Positions 24,401 through 62,478 are shown, counted from the stretch's first letter. The stretch is 64,000 nt of DNA from Theristus sp. LFF4_11 (GCA_030248135.1 JASANC010001861.1:1-64000); one strand, 5' to 3'. Notes: generated by a model from the letters alone, not told the origin. A program made the numbers and translations.

Positions 24401-25278
24401 GCCTCGATCGAGAAGCACAGGACAGCTTTCACCCACGGCGGAGTGGGATTCCGGCAGGTGTCGCTGGCATCCGTTTGGCCATGCCGTTGCATGCACAGCG
24501 CACTGTTGCGTAAAGGCTCGTCGGGCAACATTACCCAGTTTGGTGCTACATTGACCCGCACACGCAGCAAAGCGCCATTCATGGAAGTTGATGCGCTGGC
24601 GGCGTCACGTTCACTGCGCATTCATGAAGCAACAACGATCGCAGCCTCACGTGCTACCGTGACGCTTGTGAATGAATGGGGCCGTAACAACAACCGATCT
24701 TGTGATTCCCACTCCCCTGGCTCGTCAGATCCGTCCGCGCAGTCGCAGTAATCGTCATTCACCCATGAGAATTTGATCGTTTTCGAGCCGTCCAAACAAA
24801 CAAAGTCCTTTGCTGGGTCGTAGAGCGGCTTTTCTGAAGAAGAAAAAGCGATCGGACGCCGAGAAAAACATTCGTGAAACCATTTAACTAGTCAGCAATC
24901 AAGGCTGTCCAAGAAGTAACGTAGTGTCATTGCAAATTCACGAAAACTCGAAGCACCTCAACTAACATCAACTGTAGCCTAGTCTGCCTGTTTGCGCTTG
25001 CGTTCAGCATTTCCTGCGACAGCTGTGCGACCGTCTTTGAAAGTTGTTTGCTATGACTTTTGTTGTGCGTTGAAATAAAGAATCTGAATCGGGGATAAAT
25101 ACAAAAACCACGTAAAACACAACAAATCCAAAAAGAAAAACGGAAACGGAAACGCACTACTCAACGGGATGCCTCTGACTCGGTCGACCGTAATTTTGTC
25201 GTTTTGCTTTGCTGCGAACACGCGCCCAGGCGACAAAACGACGACGACGACAAGCACTGTTGATGCAATTCGCAACAT
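21487..25278 (-). CDS. PRKCSH: Glucosidase II beta subunit, N-terminal half (right-arm copy, partial)
   Basis: Exons are 25278-25161 (ATG, signal peptide), 24833-~24706 (LDLa module 1), 24070-23975 and 23610-23553 (LDLa module 2), 22446-22329 (charged coiled helix), 22148-22085, ~21985-21919 and 21559-21487. The last contains an acidic EF-hand-like stretch ([11 protein letters not shown]) followed by a GTGAGC donor. Unlike the left copy, the two last exons are in frame here ([25 protein letters not shown]). Partner and role by family: non-catalytic subunit of ER glucosidase II. The next exons, including the MRH lectin domain, are not found before the palindrome centre, so the gene is cut off. 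An exon between 22335 and 22148 and the donor of exon 2 are unclear. Confidence 0.82.
21644..21808. repeat. ~165-bp interspersed repeat (right arm)
   Basis: Mirror of 15668-15832, in the last visible PRKCSH intron; same family as 48796-48968 and 52266-52419. Confidence 0.65.
22693..23474. mobile_element. hAT-like element, TAGGGTTGGCA family (right arm)
   Basis: Mirror of 14010-14791. Its presence at the identical site in both arms shows that insertion preceded duplication, or that the two haplotypes share it. Confidence 0.8.
23629..23864. mobile_element. CAGTCGAAC-family MITE (right arm)
   Basis: Mirror of 13620-13855, with the same ends and the same intron position. Confidence 0.75.
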
Positions 25279-26422
25279 TTTGAGATATCGATTGTTCAGT
25301 TTTTTGATTCCAACAAGCTGCGGTTTGTTAAAAAACTGCGTTCACTGTTTTGATTGAACACTGGAAAAAGGCAAAAAAGGTAGCAAGGCAATCGGCCAAA
25401 AATTAGCGGTTATTTTTTTTCGATTTAGCAAAGCAACACCGACTTTTTTTGAGAGATTGAGATTTTATTTTGATTTGCGATACAGACATTGAGATTGATC
25501 AGTTTTATAATTGGCCGAGTTTTGATTGACAAATTTTTCAGCACAGTAAAGATTGACAAGCAAAGGAACTAAGAAATACAATGAAATGAATATCTTGATT
25601 CTATTCCAGAGTGTTCAATACATGGAATTTTAACAGCACTGTTATGAAGTTGTTTTTTCCGGTTTTTATGAAAATCTGAAATCAACCAAACGAACACGCA
25701 AGTTTCAACGCAGACTAACGTTTCGATTGTAAGCAGATCAGCAGCAATGTTTCAGGTGGGTTTGGATTGGTTTTTTGCAACGCATTGTTCTTTGCAATTT
25801 GTGGCCAGTGAAAACATGCATAATTTTGAACTGAATACTGCAGAATTAACGTTTCAGTCAGTTTGGTGTAATAAGAGTATTAGAATTTTCAAACGTGTCC
25901 CCAAACAAAAAATATACTACACAAGTGGTGGTCAACATGGCAAACATGGCTTGGAATTTGGAATATGGTACCTTTGGAACACTTGCAAAAATGAAAAGCA
26001 AGAAAAAACGTAAAAAATACATGAGAAAAAGTGTGAGAATAAAGAATCCAGAAATTTTGAAGCGAATACAAAAGAGCCATAATACTTACTTGTGCCATAA
26101 TAATGCACACAATAGATTGAATTATTTATTAACGAGTGAAATAACAAAAAACCCTTGCAAAAACACGAATTTTGCAAATTGAATCGACCAAAAAATACTG
26201 AAACAATAGCAGAATCAAAATATGAACCGAATTTTGAAGCGAATACTGAAGAATTAGCAGCACTGCAAACAGCAAACAAGGTTATTTTTGATCAGTGGGA
26301 AACACAAAATGTTAACACCAGTTGAAACAATAATGCGAATAATGTGAAAAAAGTATTAAACATTGATAAAAATAAGAATCAGTAATTGAAAAGAACCCAA
26401 CGCAAAATGGTTATTGCAGAAA

Positions 26423-27649
26423 TCTATATTATTAAATTTACAAAGTGTCTGTGCGTGGCACTTTTTTTGCAATTTGAATTGGCGTCCTTTTTTGCTACTT
26501 AAGAAAACTCCATCTCAATTTCCTTAACCTATTTTTTTATTAATGCCAGTTGAGATTGTTTTCTCAAAACGTCGCTCTTCATAGCTGGAGTCATCATGAT
26601 ACTCTTTGGTCAACAGAGACAGTTCAGCCGCAGCATAGGCAAATGGAAGCGTGGCTGATCAAAATTCGATGATCGACTGGGAAAGATGTAACAAAACCGT
26701 CTTTGAAAAAAGTTTGAACTTTTTTGTTTTTAAAAATTGGGTTGCAAAACACACATCGACATCGGCATTGCAAGTTGCACTTTGGATTTTAACAAGTAAA
26801 TTTCATTGAAATTGATACTCCATGGTTATGAGCGATAATTTCAACGTAACTCATGATAGGCAATTAACTGGCAATTGTTGCTGCTCAAAACTTGACGAGC
26901 GACTGCGAAAGATGTAACAAAACCGTCTTTGAAAAAAGTTAGTTTTTTAATTGGGTCGAAATGGTATTTATCATTCATTTTCACTTTGCAAATTGTTTGG
27001 GTCATGTTGGGGTAAACGGGTAAAAAGAAGCAATGGCTGCAAAACGAAATTATAAACGTCAGTTTTTTGTTTCTTCTATTCATTTTCACTTTAGAAAAAA
27101 ATTGGCTTATGTTAGGGTAACCGGGTAAAAGAAGCATTAGCTTTTTAAAACGGGTATTTTTATTTAAAAAAACGTTAATTTTTTATATTTTTTATTCAAT
27201 CTTACTTAACTTACAAAAAGCCTTGACTTAGGTTAGGGTGAACGGGTAAAAATAGCAAAATCATAAACTTCGCATTTTCCCTTTACAAAAAAGGCTTGGC
27301 TTAGGTAAACGGGTAAAAAAGCATTAGCTTTTTAAAACGGGTAAATGAAAAAAATCGTTAGTTTTTATATTTTTTATTCAATTTTACTTCACTTACAAAA
27401 AGGCTTGCCTTCGGTTAGGGTAAACGGGTAAAAATAACAAAATCATAAACTTCGCATTTTTTTATTTATTTAAATACATTAAAAAATATTGTATTGTAGG
27501 CGACTTCACGGCAGCACAAGGTAAATTTTCCTCAGGGTTATTATTCAGTAAACGTTACTGTTTTTTCTTTCTAAGTCAATGCCACTTCACCAAAAAGGCT
27601 TGGCATTGCCACATGCGTTAAGCCACATACGCTCGGGTCAATAGGCTAG
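26423..27649 (+). mobile_element. Helitron-like non-autonomous element, right arm only
   Basis: It begins TCTATATTATTA and ends CTAG, inserted exactly between A (26422) and T (27650) with no duplication. This is the Helitron signature (5' TC, 3' CTRR, AT target). The left arm has the empty site near 11060. The arm length difference (1219) equals 1227 minus the small indels nearby (for example a 7-base one near 10757). The interior has four degenerate repeats around GGTTAGGGTAAACGGGTAAA. No helicase ORF is present. The 3' hairpin is weak. Confidence 0.8.
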
Positions 27650-28254
27650 TTGAAAGTAATATTACTGGATCAGGTGACAACTACAACAAAATAATAAAGA
27701 CTAATTAAAAACAAAACAAAAAAGCACACTTTGGATATTGATTGATCATGATTAGAAATAGGTTTTCTCTAGTATTTGACTATTTCAGGCGAGGACAAGA
27801 ATAATCACACGAAGTAAAACTATTTAAATGTAGCAAAAAAGCAAACAATTAATCACCAAACGCCAGTACAACCCGTTGCGTAATCGTAGTTACTGTTAGA
27901 TCGTCCACAACAAGAAAGTTATCACCATTTTCAGTTGCCACCACAACTGACCATAATTCTGACCAAAAACGATACACCAAGATACCGTGGTTCGTCGAAT
28001 CACACAACCCCAACTATTATGACGTTGGAATATGCACACAATCACACAATAGAAGCACATGGCATCATAAAACAACAACAATATACATGTATAAACCTAA
28101 AAAATATCTAAACCGAAAAAATACATAATGGTCAATATTGTTGCTTCGTTTTCTCGTTTGACTTCTGATAATCTTGTCAATTAATGAAAACATTCTTGGA
28201 TAAATATCAAATACTTCTGTAGGATTTTTTTCACAGTATACGCTTGCTCTTCGA

Positions 28255-54552
<26,298 letters not shown>

Positions 54553-57500
54553 GATGATTTCAATGAATTTTTACAATTTTTCCCATTTCTGCTTCGATGT
54601 ATTGCTGGTTCACTGGTTCTTTTGTTCAACTTCTCCTCATCTGCGTCTGCGTCTCCTCATCTCTCCGTCTCACTGTGGTGAGATTGGAACATTGGATTTG
54701 TTTGTCTTTTTGATGTTTTTTGCTTGAATCGATTTGAAACAAACGCAAACTGTATAAATCGACTGTTTGAAACATGAATTGAATCGAATTCGAATCTGGT
54801 CCTGGCAGGCAAGCTGGTGTTAGCGTAGCGCCAGGTTTGTTTTCACCCAATCGCTTTTTCGTTGTCACATTTTTGTTCTTTTCTGAAATGTAATAAAAAA
54901 CAACATTGAACCTTCCAAAAGTTCAAAAAAAAATAAAACGAATGTAAGATGAATATGAAAGGAATTACATAAAAAGTTACAAAACCACCACAGATTCTCA
55001 GAAATGGCGTTTGATTGATTGATTGATTCTCCGTTTCCGTTTTTTTATTGCACTTTTTCGATTCACAATTTTCTTTGAAAGCAAATCAAAAGAAAGCAAC
55101 TGTGTGATCCAGTCGAGCCTGACAAATCGCCTCAGAACAACAGAATGCCTCAAAGTAAGTGGAATCCAAAGAAGGAAATGACATGAAAACATAGTTGTTC
55201 TCGGGGGGGGGGGGCTGGGGGGGCCGGCCCCCCCCCAAAAAATTTTCGAATCTATCTCTATCAAACAGGTTTTTTCGGCTCAGCTATTATCTATCAAAAA
55301 AAATTTCTCAGCCAGCTATCTATCTGAAATTTTTGATTATATCAAAAATAAAATGAGTCAATTTTTGACCAAAATTGACCATTTTTGCTCGTAATTCTTG
55401 AAAATTTCGCCAATTTTAGGTAAAATACGCGTTTATACTTGATTTTTAGTGTATTTTTAGCATTATTTTGTTGTTTTTATAGCTTTTTAGCGTTTTAGCT
55501 ATCTATCTATCAAATTTCAAAATTTTGACCGGCCCCCCCCCCAAAGTCACATGGCCCCCCCCCCCCCCCCCCCCCCCCCAAAATTTTCCAGCTATCTATC
55601 TATCTGGAAAATTTGCTCCAGCTATCTATATCGCCCCCCCCCCAACCCCTCGGCTCTGGAACAACTATGCATGAAAATATCCGGTTTTTAAGTGAACTGT
55701 TAACACAACTGAGAAAAAAAGTCAACCGAAACAAACACTCGAACACTACAACACAGTCGCTCGCGACACGACACTACAAAACAAAACAAAAAACCGACTC
55801 TGTTGATTGAAAAAACTAAGACAAAATAAATTTGGTTGGCAAATTACGAGTTCGTCGAATCGCTGGTTTACGAAAAACCACATCGCATGAAGTTACGAAT
55901 AACCACACCATAGCTGTCGCAGCACACGTACACAAAGCGAATCACTGACGGGCACGAGCACACAAATGAAGCAAAATCAAGTAAGCGGCTGTCACAAATC
56001 TCGACCGTTTGGGGCAAGTTGTCTGGAAGTTCTCAACCAAAATTTCGCTCGAAAGTCGAAACAAAAAATATAATCATCGATTGGACGTTCGATTGCCAGC
56101 ATCGTGCTCGGCTGGCTTAATCAGTTCACTTCGCTCACAAAAACAACAGCAAACGAATAACCAAACCAAAGTACCCAAACCAAAAACTGAATTTTAAAGT
56201 TAAGACATACAACTCCTAGTCAGCGGTTGGTCAAATTGTTGTCCTTGGCAAGGATCGCTGGCGCGCGTTTGAAATCGTATACAACAACATAACCGACCAA
56301 CAGATGACGTCTGCATATGTACTTGATGCACACAGCGCAAACGATTTGCGATATGGTTTTGGAAAAAGTGATGAACTGTGACATTGTCATTGGTGATTGG
56401 AAACAAATAAACAACAAAAATAAACGTGAAGCTTCATAAGTCACGGAATGGGAATGGGAGAATGTGAAATCCGAATCCAATAAGACAAAACTCAGCTCAT
56501 TTGCTGCACCAATTCACGCAGGCGTATGTTCAGTTGCGGCTCACTAAATGCGTCCTGAAGAGTTGCAGCCCGCCCATTGCGGCCCGTTCGGTTGCGCCCC
56601 GGAGAATTCGGGCCGGAATCGAACGGGGCGCAACTCTTCGGGCCAGAGGCCGCAATGTTACCAAGAAAAACGGGCAAAGAAGAAGAAACCAGTGAAGAGC
56701 GTGAAGTTAACTTTAATTAACGCCCTATATATTTTGTGACTTATGTAGGCCAACCAAAAATAAATCAGTTCGTTTTTAAAAAAACAACTAACAACCTGCA
56801 ACCGCAGATCACACTGAAGGAACTACTTCTTGTTTGTATTTTAAAAATTGCGACTAAAACAGGTTTGAAAACGTGACTTTAAAAACAATGCTGGATGTTG
56901 GCAAAAAACTTTGACGATCAATCGTGTGATAGATAACATCTTGAGTAAAAAACATTTTGCCCAATCCAAACACACAAACCTATTGCTATTGTCAGGTTCA
57001 CACAACAACCGTGCCAACATGATCACGTGATCACCAACAAATCGATTGTGTACGCACCAAAATCCCTGCCAAAGAACATTTAGTTTTGTAGCTTTTTGTC
57101 AGCTTTTGGAAAATAAGATACACATGAAATGTGAATGTTTCTAAAACTGCCTCTATAGAGCGGAAAATAGGAAAACTAAAAAAGAGAAAAAACGGCTTCG
57201 CTTTTACAACGTTGTGGTCTGCGTTTGTGTGCTGTGGTAGTTTTGCGCGTGAAACTTTTTTCGTTTCTTATTTTGCGTAAATAAAAAAAATTTGCGCACT
57301 CAGTCCGACATAGCCTCCGGTAATTGTTGGCACAAAATGGTTCACTGGAATATAACGTCTTGTTCAAGCATAAACGGCTAAAAGACAGCAGTTTTGTACA
57401 AATTTCGTCTTCTAAAAATTTCAACGCAGGAGTTGAAAGGAAACATGCCCGCGAATTTGAATAAATTTCATACATGATGGATTATCAAATAGCTGAGTGA

Positions 57501-57824
57501 ACTGAACACGTGTCCCACTGGTGCATGAGCAACAAGTTTTACAAAAAAACACACTTTCCTAATGATGTTCGGGCGCAAGAAACTGGTTTTGATTTTTTTG
57601 CGCAATAAATATGACTGGGCAAACCAGCAGAAACAAAGCTGTCTGTCTGGGCCTGTCTGAAAGATTACTACCGGTATATTGCGAAATAATCTGTACAACA
57701 ACAGAAATGTAAGCAGTTTTTGATCACCAAAGAAAATGAACGCCTGTAAGTGTTGATTTTTCGGGTTTGTGGGTAGTATTTTGTCTCATGATAAATCAGA
57801 AGCGAAACAAGCAAAAACAACATA
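54553..57824. other. Upstream region of the RdRP gene, no gene recognised
   Basis: AT-rich sequence with only short unsupported ORFs. Apart from the hAT-like MITE at 55190-55669, the notable content is a GC-rich inverted motif at about 56555-56655, where CGGCCCG and CGGGCC steps pair around GAATTCGGGCCGGAA. The RdRP promoter should lie at the low end of this stretch, but no specific promoter element can be supported. Confidence 0.6.
55190..55669. mobile_element. hAT-like MITE with CATAGTTGTTC ends (copy 2)
   Basis: CATAGTTGTTC opens and GAACAACTATG closes it. Perfect 8-bp duplications CATGAAAA flank it (55182-55189 and 55670-55677). The interior is the reverse of copy 1 at 3581-4043. Confidence 0.9.
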
Positions 57825-58229
57825 TAGTCGGACTGGATAATTTCGGGCATTAGCTGATTGGCTGGCGGGTTACCGTAATCAGATTCAAACGCGGGCCTTT
57901 CAAATTGCACATTGCTTTTTTAAAATTTTTAATTTTTGAGTGATTGTGTTGATGAATGTTTGGATTTTTAATGGGCAAAACTTGTTTATTATTTATTTAT
58001 GAAATACAGAAACATCAAAAAAGAAGAAACATTTTTTTTGTTTTTTATTTTTTTCAGAAAAAAGAACGACGGCGACGGTGATGCGCTCTCGAACCTCGAA
58101 AAGTGAATATTCGTTTGAAAACCGATTGCTTTTCAAAATTTTCCCACAAAAAAAAATTTTTTAAAAAAAATTTTTTAAAAAAAAAAAAAAAAAAAAATTT
58201 TTTTTTGTTGGGGGGGGTGGCGGTCGTTG

Positions 58230-61200
58230 TTTTTTTTTTGTAATAAATTTTTGTGTTTTTGAAAACATCTATTTTTTTTCCTCAATTTATTTCAACTCAA
58301 CGCGCTCGAAAGCGGTAACGACCAAAAGCAGTCACAAAATTTCCCAATAATACGCAATGACGACGGGCACAGAAGATAAGAGACTAAGATTGGGCAAGAT
58401 ACGAACGAACTAACAATGGAAGAACAGCAGAAAGCAAAAACTGATCGCATCTGGGCAAACATACAATGTGTGTATCTGTCAATTTACGGAACAAATCCAC
58501 AACCGTGAGAGAACACAACCGAAATGGAAACAAAATCAGCAGCATGAAGACCTCAACATTTAAACTTCAAGATTCTCCAGTCTGTGGCACACCAGAACCA
58601 AACGACCCAGTCATCACCAGAACAGAAAAACAGAGCCGCCAGATCGGAGGACCAAATTCATCGATGCAGCATGTTGAAACAAAGGTTCAAGTATATCTGT
58701 TTTGACGCGTCATGTTCAATAGAATAAACAAGACAAAACCACCGACAAAGCCACATACCTGAGACAACGGGTCCAAGTGGGAAACGCTGGGTTTGCGGAA
58801 ATGCGGACTCCTTGTTGTTTCTGATCACTTGAAAATGGTTGGGAAATTTTTCTGTATCAAAGAAAAGATTTTCGAATATTCAATTTTCAACAGATTGCTT
58901 CTAAACTCCTTGACTGACCTGGAACATACCGTTTTTGATTCAAGTGAGTTCCAGATTGGAATTACACGCACGCTCCAAAATTGTTTTCGCACGTGAGTTT
59001 TGGCTCGGGGAACAAAAAGCTTGAATGGGTGACCTCTTGTATTTTTTCCACTATCTGCTAGAACGAAGAAGTCGCTGTGGTCTGGAAAGTAGCACAGTTT
59101 GTTGATGATCTTAAAAATGAAAATTAGATCTTTAAATGTCCGCAGGACAATAAAGAGAGTTAATTTCAAATCTGTCAAACGATCGGAGTAAGATTTATCA
59201 AAATCCATACCAGGCAAGTACCTGGTAAAAGATCTCTGCACGGATTCCAGCAGTTTGTTAATTCCGACCTGGTTTGGAGACCAGACGGTTGTACAGAATG
59301 ACATATTCGGAATAACAAGACTCTTGAAAAGATGTAATTGGAATTTCTGAGTTTTGAGTCGAAAGGACCGTCGTGTGAGATTGGCAATACAAGTTGATTT
59401 TTTCACAACTGATGATATGTGATCAAAGAAAGTAAGGTTTTCATCAATTAGGATTCCAAGATCTTTAACAACATGTTCTGATTTGACTAATTCGGTACCA
59501 ATAGTGTATTCGTAATTTAGGTTCTTTTTTGTGTTCAGGTGAAGGACACGTGTTTTTTGGACAGATAGTTTCAGTTCGTTTTGTTGCATCCAGGCATGTA
59601 TTGCATTCAGATCTTGTTGAAGAAGAAATCTGTCTGACTGGTTGGATACTTCCCGATATAATTTGACATCATCAGCATAAATGAGAATTTTGCTGTGTTG
59701 GATTACGTTAGGCAAGTCATTTATAAACAGGTTGAAGAGAATTGGGCCGAGCACACTGCCCTGCGGTACTCCCGATGTGACATGATTTTTTTCTGTTGTA
59801 AATTTGTTAATTTTAACTGCTTGAGTACGATTTGACAGGTAGGCAACAATCCAGTTTAGAAGATAACCTCCAATTCCAATTTTAATGAGTTTGTCGACGA
59901 GTAAATCATGACTGACTGTATCGAAAGCTTTTGAAATGTCTAGGTAGATAACATCAGTACCTTTTTGATTGTCAAAACTTTTTGTCCAATCATTCAAGCA
60001 TGTTAGTAGCTGTGACTCGACACCTCTGCCTGGTAAGAAACCAAACTGAACTGGGCTAAACAAATGATTTTCGAAACAGTAAGTCAGAATTTTGTTTTTT
60101 ATTATTGTTTCGAATACTTTGCACACATTTGAAGTCAGTGAAATCGGTCTATAATTGTTCAGTTCAGTGGCCCCACCCACTTTTGGTATGGGATGTACCA
60201 GCGCGTGGCGCCAGTGTTGTGGTACTTCAGTGCGATAGAAAGACGCGTTAAAAAGAATCGAAATCGGTTCGGAAAGAGCTATGGACATTTTTTTCAAAAA
60301 TATTTGAGGAATTCCATCAGGACCCACCGCCGTTTTATTTTTTTGTTTAGTTAGAAGTTGGAAAATTGTGTTTGGTTCAATTCTACCAACTGACAGGAGA
60401 TTGTCTTTGCTTACTTTCTTTACCGGAATGAAAAAGTGGGGACGTGATGGTGGATTGAAAGACGACTGGAAAAACTGTGACAATGCCTCAGCTTTTTCAG
60501 CGTCGTTTAACAAAGTTTCGCCATTTGCAGATTGAAGCGGTGGAATACTAGTTGATGAACCCAATCTCTTTTTGACAAATGACCAGAACTTTTTAAGATT
60601 TGGGTTTGTCAAAGCTTGGAGCTCTGCAGCAAGGGCTTCTTTTCTTTTTTTACGCCTGATCAGTCTAGAGATTGCTAGCAAGGAATAATAGGAGTTAACG
60701 TTCGGCTTAATTCGTTTTTTATATTGTAACCGAGTGCGGATGTGAAGTAAGCGGTTTAAAAGAGGGCTCCAAGGAAGTAGTTTTCCAGAACTGTCAGAAA
60801 AACGGGACGTAGGAACAAACTGGTTTATTAGTTTTGTGCAAATATCAACAAACTTTTGGTACATGTTGTTGACATTTGAACATGAACCGAAAATTCCACT
60901 CCAATCAGCTAAAATTAGAAGTCGTTCAATCCTTTTCCAATTTACCTTTGAAAAGTCTTTCAACTTTTTAATGGTTGGTATATTTTGTTGGTGGATGTGA
61001 GTTTTAACAAAAATTGAATTGTGATCGCTAGGCTTATCTGTTTGCGGGGCATCTTCTGACAATTCTCCAAATGGCTTTCCAATCTCACACGATTCAATCA
61101 GTTGAGGCGTAGAGACAAAAACAAGGTCCAAAAAATTTTTCTGCCTAGTAGGAGAGTTGACCATTTGCTCCAAACCAAGCTCAGACATTTTTGCAACAAA

Positions 61201-61910
61201 CTCACGATTTTTTCCAGTCAGGTTTGAGGTTTGATTCCAATGGATATTTGGCAAGTTAAAATCGCCCATTATCATGACGCTGGAACCCGCAGCAGAGATC
61301 TTCGCCAAGTGTGTAAGAAACGCGTTCCAGGATGGTTGTTTCATGTTGGCGGTACCAGGAGGTCTGTAAATTAATGCGAGGATAATAGTCACTTTGTTGC
61401 AAAAAAGTTTTAGAACTAGAATTTCAAAAGATTCACTACACACACATAGATTTTTGATTATTTGAGCTTTTATGCTTTTCGGGACTAAACAAAGTAGCCC
61501 CCCGCCACGATTAGGCATTTTTCTGTCTTGCCGAAAACAGTTAAATCTTGTAGAACTTGTAATTGAAGGGCTTGAAACCGTGTCATCGAGCCAGGTTTCT
61601 ACAAAGAGGAAAACATTTTTTTGATGTATGTCGGAGAAATCGTCAATCAAGGAGTCCAGAAGGTCTCTGCGTTCAAATGAGAGTAAGGAACGCACATTAG
61701 CAAAATAAAAACAAAGTGAACTGTTTGAAGTTTTAGAATTAAGTGAAGTTTGAGGGTTGGTATAGGAGCCGCTAACCTAGCCCAGACGCTGACCACCAGG
61801 ACCTGACAACTCCTGTTGAATCAAACGAGGAAGCTCAGCGCTGAAAGGAGAACAGAAGTAGACGTGAAGGCCACGCCGACCGGCGGACCTGTCCCATTTA
61901 TAAAGCTGTT
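58230..61910 (-). mobile_element. Non-LTR retrotransposon body inside the TIR element
   Basis: On the minus strand the order is a short leader, the long ORF, a ~600-bp 3' region and an AATAAATTGAGG-type sequence followed by A-rich tracts near 58270-58140. No separate ORF1 or gag-like ORF is visible upstream, so the copy is 5'-truncated or belongs to a single-ORF group. Exact borders and target duplication could not be fixed. Confidence 0.6.
58825..61776 (-). CDS. Non-LTR retrotransposon ORF2: AP endonuclease and reverse transcriptase
   Basis: The frame is open from just after a TAG at 61779-61777 to a stop at 58825, about 980 codons, with no internal stop. No ATG marks the start clearly; ANVRSLLSFERR begins the endonuclease. 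Counting from the GTG at 61695, the endonuclease has ETWL (33-36), GDFN (144-147), SPTR (181-184) and SDHN (223-226). The reverse transcriptase has NYRPISL (514-520), LDISKAFDTV (585-594), SGVPQGSVLGP (641-651) and YADD (673-676). The layout resembles the CR1/Jockey group. The role is target-primed reverse transcription. All catalytic motifs look intact, so the element may be recently active. Confidence 0.95.
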   Translation of the reverse strand, partial: VSGSYTNPQTSLNSKTSNSSLCFYFANVRSLLSFERRDLLDSLIDDFSDIHQKNVFLFVETWLDDTVSSPSITSSTRFNCFRQDRKMPNRGGGLLCLVPKSIKAQIIKNLCVCSESFEILVLKLFCNKVTIILALIYRPPGTANMKQPSWNAFLTHLAKISAAGSSVMIMGDFNLPNIHWNQTSNLTGKNREFVAKMSELGLEQMVNSPTRQKNFLDLVFVSTPQLIESCEIGKPFGELSEDAPQTDKPSDHNSIFVKTHIHQQNIPTIKKLKDFSKVNWKRIERLLILADWSGIFGSCSNVNNMYQKFVDICTKLINQFVPTSRFSDSSGKLLPWSPLLNRLLHIRTRLQYKKRIKPNVNSYYSLLAISRLIRRKKRKEALAAELQALTNPNLKKFWSFVKKRLGSSTSIPPLQSANGETLLNDAEKAEALSQFFQSSFNPPSRPHFFIPVKKVSKDNLLSVGRIEPNTIFQLLTKQKNKTAVGPDGIPQIFLKKMSIALSEPISILFNASFYRTEVPQHWRHALVHPIPKVGGATELNNYRPISLTSNVCKVFETIIKNKILTYCFENHLFSPVQFGFLPGRGVESQLLTCLNDWTKSFDNQKGTDVIYLDISKAFDTVSHDLLVDKLIKIGIGGYLLNWIVAYLSNRTQAVKINKFTTEKNHVTSGVPQGSVLGPILFNLFINDLPNVIQHSKILIYADDVKLYREVSNQSDRFLLQQDLNAIHAWMQQNELKLSVQKTRVLHLNTKKNLNYEYTIGTELVKSEHVVKDLGILIDENLTFFDHISSVVKKSTCIANLTRRSFRLKTQKFQLHLFKSLVIPNMSFCTTVWSPNQVGINKLLESVQRSFTRYLPGMDFDKSYSDRLTDLKLTLFIVLRTFKDLIFIFKIINKLCYFPDHSDFFVLADSGKNTRGHPFKLFVPRAKTHVRKQFWSVRVIPIWNSLESKTVCSRSVKEFRSNLLKIEYSKIFSLIQKNFPTIFK

Positions 61911-62333
61911 TTAGTTTTTCTGCATCTTTGAACTGTTTATAGACAATTTGTTGCAGTTTAACAATACAGAACAGCGGCTTTCATGAGCAAATTTTAATTT
62001 ACATTTGTTACCGTCGTCGTCGTTCTTTTTTATGAAAAAATAATAATTCACCTTAAACTTTACTTTTTTTTGATTTTTCTGCATTTCATAAATCACAAAC
62101 AAGTTTTGTCCATTGAAAATTCAAACATTCATCAACACAAACACTCAAAAATTAAAAATTTAAAAAAAGCAAAGTGCAATTTGAACGGCCCTCGTTTGAA
62201 TCTGATTAGGGTAACGCACCAGCCAATCAGCTAATGCCCGAAATTATCCAGTCCGACTATAGTCTGCTGATTTTTTTTGATTTTGCGAGCAAATTCTGTT
62301 AATCGTGGTCTTTCTCAGGGCTCGTGTACTATT

Positions 62334-62478
62334 CCGGCCCGAAGAATTCCGGCCCGCTCATTCCGGCCCGAAGAATTCCGGCCCGAAAAATTCCGGCCCG
62401 AAAAATTCCGGCCTGAAAAGTTCCGGCCAGACAATTCCGGCCCGAAGAATTCCGGCCCGGAGAATTCCGGCCCGATGA
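62334..62478. repeat. ~15-bp GAATTCCGGCCCGAA tandem array
   Basis: About nine units of ATTCCGGCCCGAAGA-type sequence, GC-rich against AT-rich surroundings. A related GAATTCGGGCCGGAA motif occurs near 56608. Arg-Pro-Glu-Phe ORFs across it are repeat artefacts. Confidence 0.85.

Larger units (their letters stand above)
57825..62259. mobile_element. 4.4-kb TA-flanked element with ~250-bp TIRs
   Basis: The left end TAGTCGGACTGGATAATTTC is matched by its inverse at the right end. Similarity continues inward to about 58079 on the left and 62006 on the right. TA lies at both borders (57823-57824 and 62260-62261). The ends are related to the CAGTCGAAC MITEs (shared AGTCGRACT, CAGCTGATTGG-like and ATAATTT positions). 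It encloses a non-LTR retrotransposon ORF and no recognisable DNA transposase. Confidence 0.8.
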
